Assembly (NCBI RefSeq): GCF_014145675.1
Contig: NZ_JACGZW010000008.1
Coordinates: 248,001-312,000 of the forward strand
Length of the DNA stretch: 64,000 nucleotides
Origin: Amycolatopsis dendrobii
GTDB taxonomy: Bacteria; Actinomycetota; Actinomycetes; Mycobacteriales; Pseudonocardiaceae
Direction of reading: 5' to 3'
Made by a program: the position numbers and the translations under genes. Below are positions 9,187-17,251 of this stretch, piece by piece. Below the pieces are notes generated by a model, which saw nothing but the letters and a program-made list of their open reading frames with translations, made no database searches and was not told the origin of the DNA. Within the stretch, counting starts at the first letter, position 1. The number at the start of each line of letters is the position of its first letter.

Positions 9187-10869
9187 ATGGCCCCGACCGT
9201 CCGAGCCCTCGCCGACCGGGTGTGGGACCACGTCCTGCGGACCGAGCCGCACTACGCGCTGCGCGCCGGCCGTCCCGTCGAGCACCTGCCGAACGGGTCA
9301 CTCGACGAGGCGGAAGAACGGGCCGCGACGGGCCGGTCCGTGCGTGCGGCACTCGCCGAGACCGACGACGCCGCGCTCGACCGGGACACGGCCGCGCTGC
9401 TGCACTTCATCGCCGACCAGTGGGCGTGCGCCGACCAATCGTGGTGGTGGCACTTCCCGGTCGCGCCTTACCAGCTGTTCGAGCTCAGCTTCACCGCGCC
9501 GCAAGCCTTCGGCGCGATCACTTTCGCCGACCCGAACGCCGATGTCGAGCTTTTCCTTTCCCTCGCTGGGGATCTCGCTCGGCGGGTACGCGGCGCGGAG
9601 GCGAAGCTTCGTGCGCAGGCCGAGCGCGGATGGGGAACGCCGCGAGCGGCGTTGCCAGGATTCGTCTCCGCCGTCGTCGGCCTGCGCGCCGCGACGCAGC
9701 GGTGGCTCAGCCTGGACGAGCATCGCATCGAGCCCCTCTCCCCCGCACTGCGCGGCAGGCTCGCCGACGGACTTGGCCGCGCCGTGACCAACGACGTACT
9801 GCCCGCGGTCGACTCCCTGCTGCGCTACCTCGACGGTCCGGCACGAGACACCGCGACACCAGGGGTCGGGCTCGGCCAATACCCCGGCGGCGAGCAAGCA
9901 TACCGGCGACTGGTACGGCAGTACGCCTCCTATGACATCTCACCAGAGCAGGTGCACGACATCGGGCAAACCCAGGTCGCCGAGCTCACCGAGAAGATGG
10001 CGAAACTGCGCTCCGAGATCGGGTTCGACGGCGACGAAGCCGCCTACCGGAGCGTCCTCGACGCGGACGAACGATTCCACGCCCGCCACGCCGAGGACGT
10101 CGCCGCGACCTACCAGCGCCACCTCGCCGCCGTCGAACCGCTGCTGGGGCATTGGTTCTCGGTGCTGCCCAAGGCACCGCACACAGTCGAACGCCTCGAT
10201 CCCGAACTCGAAGCCGGACTGTCCTACGGGTACTACGAACAACCAGGACCGGCCAATCCCGCAGGCCGCTACCGCTACAACGGATCCGGGCTCGACAGCC
10301 GATCACAGATCAACGCGGCGACCCTGATCTTTCACGAACTCGTTCCCGGGCACCACTTCCACCTCGCGCGCCAGGAAGAAGACACCGCACTGCACCCGAT
10401 CCGCGGCAAGTTCGCCCCCGAACTGCTCGGCGCCTACACCGAAGGCTGGGCCGAATACGCCGCCTCGCTCGGGACCGAAATGGGCCTCTACGCCGATCCC
10501 TGGGACCGGTACGGCCACTACGTGCACCAGCGCCTCACCGCGCAACGACTCGTCGTCGACACCGGGCTCAACGCGTTCGGCTGGTCCTTGGAGAAGGCGG
10601 AGGCGTACATGGCGGCCACGACCTTGGAATCGCCGCCTCAAATACACACCGAAACGCTGCGCTACTCCACTGATATGCCCGGCCAAGCGCTTGGCTACCG
10701 CCTCGGGTTCCTCAAGTTCTGGGAACTGCGCGAACAAGCCGCGCGGAAACTCGGGGCCGCCTTCGACGTCCGCGCCTTCCACGAGGTCGTCCTCGGTCCC
10801 GGTGCGCTCCCGCTCACCGCCGTCAGCGAGAACACGGCAGACTTCGTTGCGGAGCAAACCACCGGATGA
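9187..10869 (+). CDS. DUF885 family protein (probable metallopeptidase-like)
   Basis: A 560-residue DUF885 protein. The diagnostic zinc-peptidase-like motif is FHELVPGHHFHLA at about residues 380-392, followed by the conserved YTEGWAEYA segment. DUF885 proteins resemble M32-type carboxypeptidases, but substrates are mostly unknown. No signal peptide is seen. The ATG is preceded by CCAAGGAGACGCAC. It is probably the last gene of the SRPBCC-MFS-DUF885 unit and is convergent with hsaC, with only 14 bp between stops. Confidence 0.85.
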   Translation: MAPTVRALADRVWDHVLRTEPHYALRAGRPVEHLPNGSLDEAEERAATGRSVRAALAETDDAALDRDTAALLHFIADQWACADQSWWWHFPVAPYQLFELSFTAPQAFGAITFADPNADVELFLSLAGDLARRVRGAEAKLRAQAERGWGTPRAALPGFVSAVVGLRAATQRWLSLDEHRIEPLSPALRGRLADGLGRAVTNDVLPAVDSLLRYLDGPARDTATPGVGLGQYPGGEQAYRRLVRQYASYDISPEQVHDIGQTQVAELTEKMAKLRSEIGFDGDEAAYRSVLDADERFHARHAEDVAATYQRHLAAVEPLLGHWFSVLPKAPHTVERLDPELEAGLSYGYYEQPGPANPAGRYRYNGSGLDSRSQINAATLIFHELVPGHHFHLARQEEDTALHPIRGKFAPELLGAYTEGWAEYAASLGTEMGLYADPWDRYGHYVHQRLTAQRLVVDTGLNAFGWSLEKAEAYMAATTLESPPQIHTETLRYSTDMPGQALGYRLGFLKFWELREQAARKLGAAFDVRAFHEVVLGPGALPLTAVSENTADFVAEQTTG

Positions 10870-10883
10870 CACCGTGGTCCGCG

Positions 10884-11807
10884 CTATCCCTTCGGCGGGG
10901 TGAACGCGGCCAACTGCTCCGACCCGGACCAGTCATGCCCCCAGTAGCTGTCCCGGGTGATCTCCTCGGCCGTATAGAACCGCTCGTCCACCAGCATTCC
11001 CTCGGTCCCGTACTCCAGATCCCACCCGCCCGGAGCCCGGACGTAGAACGACACCATCTTGTCGTTCGTGTGCCGACCCAGCGTCGACGACACCGAGAAC
11101 CCGCGTTTGCCGACCTCGTCCAGGGCGCGGCCGACGGCATCGAGGGAGTCGACCTCGACCATCAGGTGCACCAGGCCCGGCGGTTCGCCGTGCGGGGCGG
11201 GGCAGATCGCCAGGCTGTGGTGGCGCTGGTTGACGCCCATGAAGCGCACCCGGCGGGGTTTCTGATCGGGAGCCGCGCCGCCCATCGCGACCGCGCCGCG
11301 CGGCAGGAAGCCGAGGACCTCGGTGTAGAACGTCTCGACCTCGGCGAAGTTCGTGGTCGGCAGCACGACGTGGCCCATGCCCTGTGCGCCGGTCACGAAC
11401 TGCTGCGTCCACTTCGTCCGGACCGGGTCGTGATCGAGGACCGGGCCGAAAAACACCTCGACGGGGGTGCCGGACGGATCGTCGAAGGTGAGCGCCGAAT
11501 CCACGCGGCGTTCGCGGCATTGCTCTTCCGACAACACTTTCACCGCGGTTCCGGACGCCTCCACCGCCCGCCCGACCGCGGCCAGCGCGAACTGGTCGCG
11601 CACCTCCCAGCCCACCGCGAGCACCCGGTCGTCCTCGCCGGGCAGCACGATCAGCCGCGCCTCGCGTTCGTCCATCCGGAGGTACAGGCCGTCGGCGACC
11701 GGGCCGGACGTTTCGGCGAAGCCGAGCGCCTCCACGGTCAGTTCGCGCCAGCGCGGCAGGTCCCGGCTCTGGACCCGGAGGTATCCGAGCCCTCGGATCT
11801 CGGTCAT
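10884..11807 (-). CDS. hsaC: Extradiol dioxygenase HsaC (3,4-DHSA 2,3-dioxygenase)
   Basis: A 307-residue type I extradiol dioxygenase made of two VOC modules. The expected Fe(II) ligands are in place: His146 (GMGHVV), His214 (GLVHLMVEV) and Glu265 (WDLEYG), with the active-site RHHSLA at 195-200. It meta-cleaves the catechol ring of 3,4-dihydroxy-9,10-secosteroid, giving 4,9-DSHA. Length and motif positions closely fit known HsaC proteins; a biphenyl-type BphC role is the alternative but is unlikely next to kshAB/kstD. It follows hsaA by 28 bp and is probably cotranscribed. AAGGAG precedes the ATG. Confidence 0.88.
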   Translation of the reverse strand: MTEIRGLGYLRVQSRDLPRWRELTVEALGFAETSGPVADGLYLRMDEREARLIVLPGEDDRVLAVGWEVRDQFALAAVGRAVEASGTAVKVLSEEQCRERRVDSALTFDDPSGTPVEVFFGPVLDHDPVRTKWTQQFVTGAQGMGHVVLPTTNFAEVETFYTEVLGFLPRGAVAMGGAAPDQKPRRVRFMGVNQRHHSLAICPAPHGEPPGLVHLMVEVDSLDAVGRALDEVGKRGFSVSSTLGRHTNDKMVSFYVRAPGGWDLEYGTEGMLVDERFYTAEEITRDSYWGHDWSGSEQLAAFTPPKG

Positions 11808-11835
11808 GGCGAAACTCCTTGCGGGATAGGAAGGT

Positions 11836-13020
11836 TCAGATCATGGAGAGCATCGGGCCGGGTGGCGGCTCGACGTCGAGGTCGGTGAGCGCGGACGCGT
11901 GGAACACCGAACCGGGCACGTGGATCGCGTGCGCCAGGCCCATGTGGCCGTCGCGCCAGAACCGCTGGATCGGGTTGTCCATCCGCAGGCCGTTGCCGCC
12001 GCTGCGGGCGACCACCTCGTCCATCGCGCGCACCGCCCGCCATGCCGCGGCGACCTGGGTGCGGCGCGACGCGGCACGGTCGGCGAGCGTCACCGGCTCC
12101 CCGGCCGCTGCCTTGTCGTAGAACCGGGAAACATTGTCCAGCATGGCGATTCGCGAGGCTTTGATCTCTTCGGCGGCGGCGCTGATCGCGAACAGGACGT
12201 ACGGGTCGTCCTTCACCCGGGTGCCGGTGATCTGCACGCGAGTGCGTTGATATGCCAGATGCGCGGCCAGCGCGCCCTCCGCGATGCCGATCACCGCGGA
12301 CGTGATGCCGAGCGGGAAGATCGTGGTGAACGGGACGCCGTACGTCGGGTTCGTGCGGCCGGATTCCCGCAGCGCGCTGCCGTCGGTCATCCGGCTGAAC
12401 GGGACCGCCCGGTACTCCGGAATGAACGCGTCCTTGACGACGATGTCCTTGCTGCCGGTGCCGCGCAGGCCGACGACATCCCAGGTGTCCTCGACGATTT
12501 CGTAATCCGCGCGAGGCAGGATCACGTGGTAATTCCGGGGCGGCTGCACGACATCGCCGTCCGCGTCGCCGAGGAATCCGCCGAGGAAAATCCAGTCGCA
12601 ATGATCGGTGCCGGACGAGAACTGCCACCGTCCGTTGAAGACATACCCGCCGTCGACCGGCTTCAGCACGCCCATCGGCGCGTACGGCGAAGCGATCCAG
12701 GTGTCGTTGTCCGCACCCCAGATTTCTTCCTGGACGCGACGGTCGCAGAGCGCCATTTCCCACGGGTGCACGCCGACGATCCCGGCCACCCAGCCCGTCG
12801 AACCGTCGAGCGAAGCCAGCCGCATCACCGTTTCCGCGAATTCGCGCGGATGCGCTTCCGCGCCGCCGTAATCGGCGGGCTGGAGCATTTTGATCGCGCC
12901 GGTTTCCCGGAGCACCTTCGCCGCTTCGTCGGCGAGCCGGCCGAGCCGCTCGTTTTCCGGTCCGAGCGCGGCGATCTCCTCGGACCGCTCCTCGACGGCG
13001 GCTAGAGCGGGATGGGTCAT
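11836..13020 (-). CDS. hsaA: 3-HSA hydroxylase oxygenase component HsaA
   Basis: A 394-residue flavin-dependent monooxygenase with the acyl-CoA dehydrogenase fold, the exact length usual for HsaA. Segments characteristic of this group include MLQPADYGGAEAHPREFAET, GSTGWVAG and the WQFSSGTDHCDWIF region. With reduced flavin supplied by HsaB (26381-26911), it hydroxylates 3-HSA at C4 to the catechol used by HsaC. It is the first gene of an hsaA-hsaC unit; GGAGAAAGGGAAG precedes the ATG. A copy of the cluster palindrome (13106-13120) sits 86 bp upstream of the start. Confidence 0.88.
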   Translation of the reverse strand: MTHPALAAVEERSEEIAALGPENERLGRLADEAAKVLRETGAIKMLQPADYGGAEAHPREFAETVMRLASLDGSTGWVAGIVGVHPWEMALCDRRVQEEIWGADNDTWIASPYAPMGVLKPVDGGYVFNGRWQFSSGTDHCDWIFLGGFLGDADGDVVQPPRNYHVILPRADYEIVEDTWDVVGLRGTGSKDIVVKDAFIPEYRAVPFSRMTDGSALRESGRTNPTYGVPFTTIFPLGITSAVIGIAEGALAAHLAYQRTRVQITGTRVKDDPYVLFAISAAAEEIKASRIAMLDNVSRFYDKAAAGEPVTLADRAASRRTQVAAAWRAVRAMDEVVARSGGNGLRMDNPIQRFWRDGHMGLAHAIHVPGSVFHASALTDLDVEPPPGPMLSMI

Positions 13021-13105
13021 GGCGCTTCCCTTTCTCCGGTCCGGATACGGTGCGGTCCCGGCTGCCCCGAGCCTCCCAGCGGAGCACCCGAGCGCGCGGG
13101 CGCGC

Positions 13106-13120
13106 TCCCGGTCAACGGGA
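13106..13120. promoter_or_regulatory. Putative steroid-regulon operator (hsaAC promoter)
   Basis: TCCCGGTCAACGGGA, with perfect 5-bp inverted arms. It lies between the acyl-CoA synthetase stop and hsaA and matches the 15-bp palindrome repeated upstream of other units of this cluster. Confidence 0.6.
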
Positions 13121-14734
13121 TCAGGGCCGCGGCACCTTGCTCCGCACGACCTTGCCGGTCACGTTGCGCGGCAAGGGATCCGGCCCGATCCGCCACCGCG
13201 ACGGAACCTTGAAATACGCCAGCCGCTCGGCCGCGAAGGCCCGCAGTTCCTCCGCCTCGATCGGCACCGAGACCACCACGACCGCAGCCACTTCCTGGCC
13301 GAGGTCGACATGCGGCACGCCCAGCACAATGCATTCCCGCACCGCCGGATGTTCCGCCAGCACGTTCTCGACCTCGGCCGGATAAACGTTCTCGCCGCCG
13401 TGCAGGATCAAATCCGAACGCCGTGCGGCGAGCCGGAGCAGCCCGTCGGAGAGAACGCCGATATCCCCGGTGTGCAGCCATCGCTCGTCGTCGATAGCGG
13501 CTGCGGTGGCTTCGGGATCTTCCCAATAGCCGAGCATCGTGAACGGGCTGCGCACGCAGATCTCTCCCGCGCTGCCCTCCGGCATCGCCTCGCCGGACGC
13601 GTCCCGGATCTCCAACTCCACCGTCGCGATCGGATGCCCGACAGTGCCGGGGAAAGCCGCCAGGTCACCAGCAGCGGCAACGGCGATCGCCGTGGAGGAT
13701 TCGGTGAGGCCGTAGCTGTCGACCAATCCCTTCTCCGCCATGGGGAGTTCCGCGCGGAGCCGTTGCTGGAATGCAGGCGAAGAAGGCGCGGCACCGAGAG
13801 TGAAAGCGGTCAGCGAGGAAAGGTCGTATCGGGCAAGGTTGCCGTGTTCCAGCAGCCGGTGTGCCATGGTCGGCACGACGCCCCAGTTCGTCACCCGCTC
13901 AGCCTCGACCAATCGCAGCACTCGCTCCGCGTCGAAACCTCCCTGGTGCACCACGACCGCGCTGCCGTCCGCCAGCCGCGGCACGACGAGGTTGTGCAGT
14001 CCGGCGATGTGAAACAGCGGCACCCCGAGCAAGTACCGCCGCGCGGACGGATCCGTCGGGTCGCCGAGCACACGGGCGACTTCGCTGTTCAGGCGGTGAA
14101 ACTCGATCACCGACGTCAGGTTCCGGTGCGTGTGCACCGCGCCTTTCGGCCGTCCGGTCGTGCCGCTGGTGTAAAGGATGACCGCCGGATCGTCCTCGGC
14201 CACCGCACAGGAAGGCAGCGGTGCGTCCGGCCGGGAGCGGGCGAGCCGGGGAACATCCTCCTCGACAGTCAGCACCGGAACGCCGTCCAGCAGCGCGGCC
14301 CGCTTCGAATCGGCGACCACGAGCGACGGTCGGGTGTGGCCGAGCGCGTACGCCAGTTCCGGCCGCGACCACCACGCGTTGTAGCCGACCGCGATCGCGC
14401 CCAGCGACACCGTCGCCCAGAACGCGATCACCCACTCCGGACTGTTCGCCGCCGCGATCGCGACCCGGTCGCCCTTGCCGATCCCGTACTCGTCGCGAAG
14501 CGCGCAGGCCACCGATGCGACCTGCCGGGCATGGTCAGCGAAGTTGATACGGCGATCGGCCGTCACCAGGTACTCGCGTTCACCGTGTCGTGCCGAGGCC
14601 GCCAGCACCTCCCCCAAGGACCGCGCGCGGCGGGCGAACACCGTCATCGGCACGCCCAGCACCTCTTCGGTGCGAAGCTCGCACGGTCCGCCGGGCGCGG
14701 TCAGTGCCTGCCGAGGATCAGCGGAGAGGCTCAT
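13121..14734 (-). CDS. Acyl-CoA synthetase (AMP-forming, FadD-type)
   Basis: A 537-residue ANL-superfamily ligase. The phosphate loop is YTSGTTGRPKGAVHTHRN, with YGLTESS (A5), WLHTGDIG (A7), GGENVYPAEVENVL (A8) and the C-terminal lysine in NVTGKVVRSK. It activates a carboxylate to its CoA thioester; in this steroid context a side-chain or ring-degradation acid is the likely substrate (inference). The ATG at 14734 has AGGAGGGAGA upstream; the frame stays open further upstream to 14980, but that extension overlaps the SnoaL-like gene and lacks protein-like composition. A cluster palindrome lies 72 bp upstream. Confidence 0.88.
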   Translation of the reverse strand: MSLSADPRQALTAPGGPCELRTEEVLGVPMTVFARRARSLGEVLAASARHGEREYLVTADRRINFADHARQVASVACALRDEYGIGKGDRVAIAAANSPEWVIAFWATVSLGAIAVGYNAWWSRPELAYALGHTRPSLVVADSKRAALLDGVPVLTVEEDVPRLARSRPDAPLPSCAVAEDDPAVILYTSGTTGRPKGAVHTHRNLTSVIEFHRLNSEVARVLGDPTDPSARRYLLGVPLFHIAGLHNLVVPRLADGSAVVVHQGGFDAERVLRLVEAERVTNWGVVPTMAHRLLEHGNLARYDLSSLTAFTLGAAPSSPAFQQRLRAELPMAEKGLVDSYGLTESSTAIAVAAAGDLAAFPGTVGHPIATVELEIRDASGEAMPEGSAGEICVRSPFTMLGYWEDPEATAAAIDDERWLHTGDIGVLSDGLLRLAARRSDLILHGGENVYPAEVENVLAEHPAVRECIVLGVPHVDLGQEVAAVVVVSVPIEAEELRAFAAERLAYFKVPSRWRIGPDPLPRNVTGKVVRSKVPRP

Positions 14735-14805
14735 CAAAGGTCTCCCTCCTCGCGCACCGGTGCGGGCGTGATTGTGCCTGCTCGCCGCAGTGAGCGCCGG
14801 GCCGA

Positions 14806-14820
14806 TTCCAGTGACCGGGA
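14806..14820. promoter_or_regulatory. Putative steroid-regulon operator (acyl-CoA synthetase promoter)
   Basis: TTCCAGTGACCGGGA, matching the cluster palindrome. It sits between the stop of the SnoaL-like gene (14826) and the start of the synthetase (14734), showing that the synthetase probably has its own promoter. Confidence 0.55.
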
Positions 14821-14825
14821 CCGGC

Positions 14826-15311
14826 TCAGAGGAACGCTGGTTCGCCGTACGCGCCCTGGCGCAGCAGCCCGGGCGACTCGGCCCGGCCGTCGAGAACCCG
14901 GTTGGTACGCCGGGTGACCTTCCATCCTGCATCGGTGCGGGCGAGCGCCCAATGGTTCGCCGTCGCCCGCCGGACAACAAAGCGGTCGTCCTGATATACC
15001 ACCATCAGCGAATGACATACCGCGATCGCCGTGTCGCCGTCGACGGTCACGTGCGGCGGGCCGACGAAATGCGCGCATCCGCCGGAGATCCAGCCTTGAT
15101 GGGCGCTCGACCGCACCATCCGGGCCAGCTGCTCCCGGCCTTCGAGGTAGATCTCGTCGACGTCGTACACGCCGTCCTCGGTCCACAGCGCGGCGACGTC
15201 CTCGGCCGCGCCGGCGTCGACCAGCGGACCGTACGCGGCGATCAGCCTGCTGATCTCGCGTTCGTCCTCCAGCCGCGCGAGCCGCGCCTCCAACTGGGCG
15301 ATCCGGTCCAC
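14826..15311 (-). CDS. SnoaL-like / NTF2-fold protein
   Basis: A 161-residue protein of the SnoaL_4/NTF2 superfamily. A short N-terminal coiled segment (IAQLEARLARLEDEREISRL) leads into the fold with the conserved AALWTEDGVYDVDE and HVTVDGDTAIAVCHSLMV strands. This fold occurs in steroid isomerases, dehydratases and small subunits of ring hydroxylases, so a steroid-intermediate isomerase role is possible but unproven. The GTG start at 15311 lies just before the upstream LLM gene's stop (1 bp apart), so the two are coupled. Confidence 0.8.
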   Translation of the reverse strand: MDRIAQLEARLARLEDEREISRLIAAYGPLVDAGAAEDVAALWTEDGVYDVDEIYLEGREQLARMVRSSAHQGWISGGCAHFVGPPHVTVDGDTAIAVCHSLMVVYQDDRFVVRRATANHWALARTDAGWKVTRRTNRVLDGRAESPGLLRQGAYGEPAFL

Positions 15312-15312
15312 C

Positions 15313-16161
15313 TCAGACCTCGCTTCCTAGCTCGGCGAGCGTTTCGAGCTGCTCGCGGTAGTGGTCGGCCGAGTTCGCGGCGATCCGCGCGCTGACCGTC
15401 GTCGCCCCGGCCTCGACCACCCGGGCCAGCCGGTCCCGGCAGGACGCCGTGCCAGGGTCCAGCGGCCGTCCGGGCGACAGCACGACCTGGAAGCCGTCCG
15501 GCAGCTGAACCGTGCCGAGCATCCGGCGCAGCTCTTCCAGCGACAATCCGAACGGGACCCAGCCGTCGGCGAGCTCCGCCGCGCGGCGGAGCGAGCGTTT
15601 GGTTCGGCCGCCGATCCACAGCGGGACTTTCGCCTGGACGGCATGCGGTTCGACGATCATCCCGGCGAAGTCGTAGTGCGGACCGTGGTATTCCGGCAGC
15701 CGCTGCGACAACGCGGCCCGCAGCGCCCGGAGCGCGTCGTCGGCCCGCTCGCCGCGCTGTTCGAACGGCGCGCCCAGCAGGTCGAACTCCTCCCGCAGCG
15801 ACCCGACGCCCAGGCCGAGCACGAGCCGCCCGCCGCTGACCGTGTCAAGCGTTCCGTAGCGCTTCGCGATCTCCAGCGGGTGGTGATATCCCAGCACGAG
15901 CACCTGCGTGACCAACCGGATCCGGTTGGTACGAGCAGCCAGGAAGCCGAAGGTGGCGAGCGGATCCCAGTACGTCGAGCCGCGCTGCTCCGCCACCGGT
16001 ACCGGCACCGCGACGTGCTCGCTGCAGGTCAGGTGATGGAAGCCGAGACGGTCCGCGGTCTCGGCGATCCGTGCCAGGTCTTCGATGCCCGCGGCGTCCT
16101 CCCAGGCGTTCGGATCCCCCGGCAGCCGGGTCACCACGGGGCTCACGAGGCCGATGTCCAT
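15313..16161 (-). CDS. LLM-class F420-dependent oxidoreductase
   Basis: A 282-residue luciferase-like monooxygenase-fold protein of the F420-dependent type. Family signatures include the LGFHHLTCSEHV segment, GFLAARTNRIRLVTQVLVL and SGGRLVLGLGVGSLREEF, where F420 is bound. It would reduce or oxidise a substrate at the expense of F420H2/F420 in the cytosol. Its place in the steroid cluster suggests action on a steroid intermediate (inference). It is the first gene of an LLM-SnoaL unit, divergent from iclR with a cluster palindrome between them. Confidence 0.85.
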   Translation of the reverse strand: MDIGLVSPVVTRLPGDPNAWEDAAGIEDLARIAETADRLGFHHLTCSEHVAVPVPVAEQRGSTYWDPLATFGFLAARTNRIRLVTQVLVLGYHHPLEIAKRYGTLDTVSGGRLVLGLGVGSLREEFDLLGAPFEQRGERADDALRALRAALSQRLPEYHGPHYDFAGMIVEPHAVQAKVPLWIGGRTKRSLRRAAELADGWVPFGLSLEELRRMLGTVQLPDGFQVVLSPGRPLDPGTASCRDRLARVVEAGATTVSARIAANSADHYREQLETLAELGSEV

Positions 16162-16203
16162 GCGCCATGCCTACCGGCCGCTCGCGCCTGCGCGAGCGGC
16201 TTC

Positions 16204-16218
16204 TCCCGCTGATCGGGA
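16204..16218. promoter_or_regulatory. Putative steroid-regulon operator (LLM/iclR divergent promoter)
   Basis: TCCCGCTGATCGGGA with perfect TCCCG/CGGGA arms, in the 159-bp gap between the divergent LLM and IclR genes. It is one of the cluster's repeated palindromes and could serve both directions. Confidence 0.6.
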
Positions 16219-16272
16219 GCCGTGCCGCACTCGTGACCCGCCGCTTGTTGACGCCGTGCCCGGCCGCCGTGT

Positions 16273-16299
16273 TACCGTCAAAACTAGAAATGATTTCAA
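16273..16299 (+). promoter_or_regulatory. iclR promoter -10 and IclR-type box
   Basis: TACCGT at 16273-16278 fits an actinobacterial TANNNT -10 element. Just downstream, TAGAAATGATTTCAA (16285-16299) holds the perfect palindrome GAAATGATTTC and closely resembles the E. coli IclR operator TGGAAATNATTTCCA. It falls near the likely transcription start, 21 bp before the IclR ATG, a good position for autoregulation. Confidence 0.5.
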
Positions 16300-16320
16300 T
16301 TCGTCCGCGAGGAGCACAGC

Positions 16321-17145
16321 ATGACGGTTGTCGCGATCGAAACGGACTCCCTCGGCACGGACGTCGCACAGAACCGCGCCCTGCCGCCGTCGATGGTCGA
16401 GAGGATGACGCTGATCCTCGACGCGTTCGACGCGCCGAGCACCCGGCTCACCCTCGAACAGGTCGCACGCACGACCCATCTCCCCCGTTCGACCGCGCAC
16501 CGCATCCTCGACCAGCTCGTGCGACTGCAGTGGCTGTCGCATTCGTCGTTCGGCTACGCGCTCGGCGCGCGGGCGCTGAATCTCGGCGGCACCGGCGGCA
16601 ACCACCTCGAACTGCGCGAGGCGACCGCGGCCGTGCTGCACGAACTGCAGTTGCGCACCGGGATGGTCGCGCACCTGGCGATCCTCGACGGCGCCGACGT
16701 CCGGTATCTCGACAAGGTCGGCGGCCGGTTCGCCGCGGTGGTCCCGTCGCGCGTCGGCGGCCGCGCGCCCGCGCAGTGCACCGCGCTCGGCAAGGCGATG
16801 CTCGCGTGGCTGCCCGCCGAACAGGTCGAGGACCGGGTCATGCCGACACTCGGCCGCCAGACCAGCCGGACGATCTGCGACATGGTGACGCTGCACCGCG
16901 AACTCGGGCGGATCCGCGACCGCAACGGCCTCGCCTTCGAGCGCGGCGAATGCTTCGCTGACATCTCCTGTGTCGCCGCTGCCATCCGAGGCCCGGAAGG
17001 ACCCGAGGCGGCGATCTCTCTGGTCGGCGACGCACACACCGCACTGGAGCGCGTCGCACCGCTCGTCGTGGTCGCCGCACGGCAGGTCACGCAGGAGCTG
17101 TACCCGATGGTCCGGTTGCGCACCGCCGAGCCCGCCTGGAATTGA
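16321..17145 (+). CDS. IclR-family transcriptional regulator
   Basis: A 274-residue regulator. The N-terminal winged HTH (about 24-85) includes VERMTLILDAFD, LTLEQVARTTHLPRSTAHRI and LDQLVRLQWL; the C-terminal effector domain carries LHELQLRTGMVAHLAILDG and ALGKAMLAWLP, all typical of IclR. The family binds short palindromes and responds to pathway intermediates, as activator or repressor. GAGGAGCACAGC precedes the ATG. Lying in the middle of the steroid cluster, it is the best candidate for the protein that reads the repeated 15-bp palindrome; the TetR regulator KstR, usual for such genes, is not present here. Confidence 0.9.
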   Translation: MTVVAIETDSLGTDVAQNRALPPSMVERMTLILDAFDAPSTRLTLEQVARTTHLPRSTAHRILDQLVRLQWLSHSSFGYALGARALNLGGTGGNHLELREATAAVLHELQLRTGMVAHLAILDGADVRYLDKVGGRFAAVVPSRVGGRAPAQCTALGKAMLAWLPAEQVEDRVMPTLGRQTSRTICDMVTLHRELGRIRDRNGLAFERGECFADISCVAAAIRGPEGPEAAISLVGDAHTALERVAPLVVVAARQVTQELYPMVRLRTAEPAWN

Positions 17146-17161
17146 ACCGTCCACAAAGGAC

Positions 17162-17176
17162 TTCCGGTCACTGGGA
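17162..17176. promoter_or_regulatory. Putative steroid-regulon operator (kshA promoter)
   Basis: TTCCGGTCACTGGGA, a cluster palindrome copy 75 bp upstream of kshA and 16 bp after the iclR stop. It is nearly the reverse complement of the copy at 14806. Confidence 0.6.
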
Positions 17177-17251
17177 TGCCACCGGCCTCGGGACCGCCCG
17201 CCGTTCTACGTTCTACCTCGCAGAAGTGGGGCACTGGAAGGAGATCCGACG

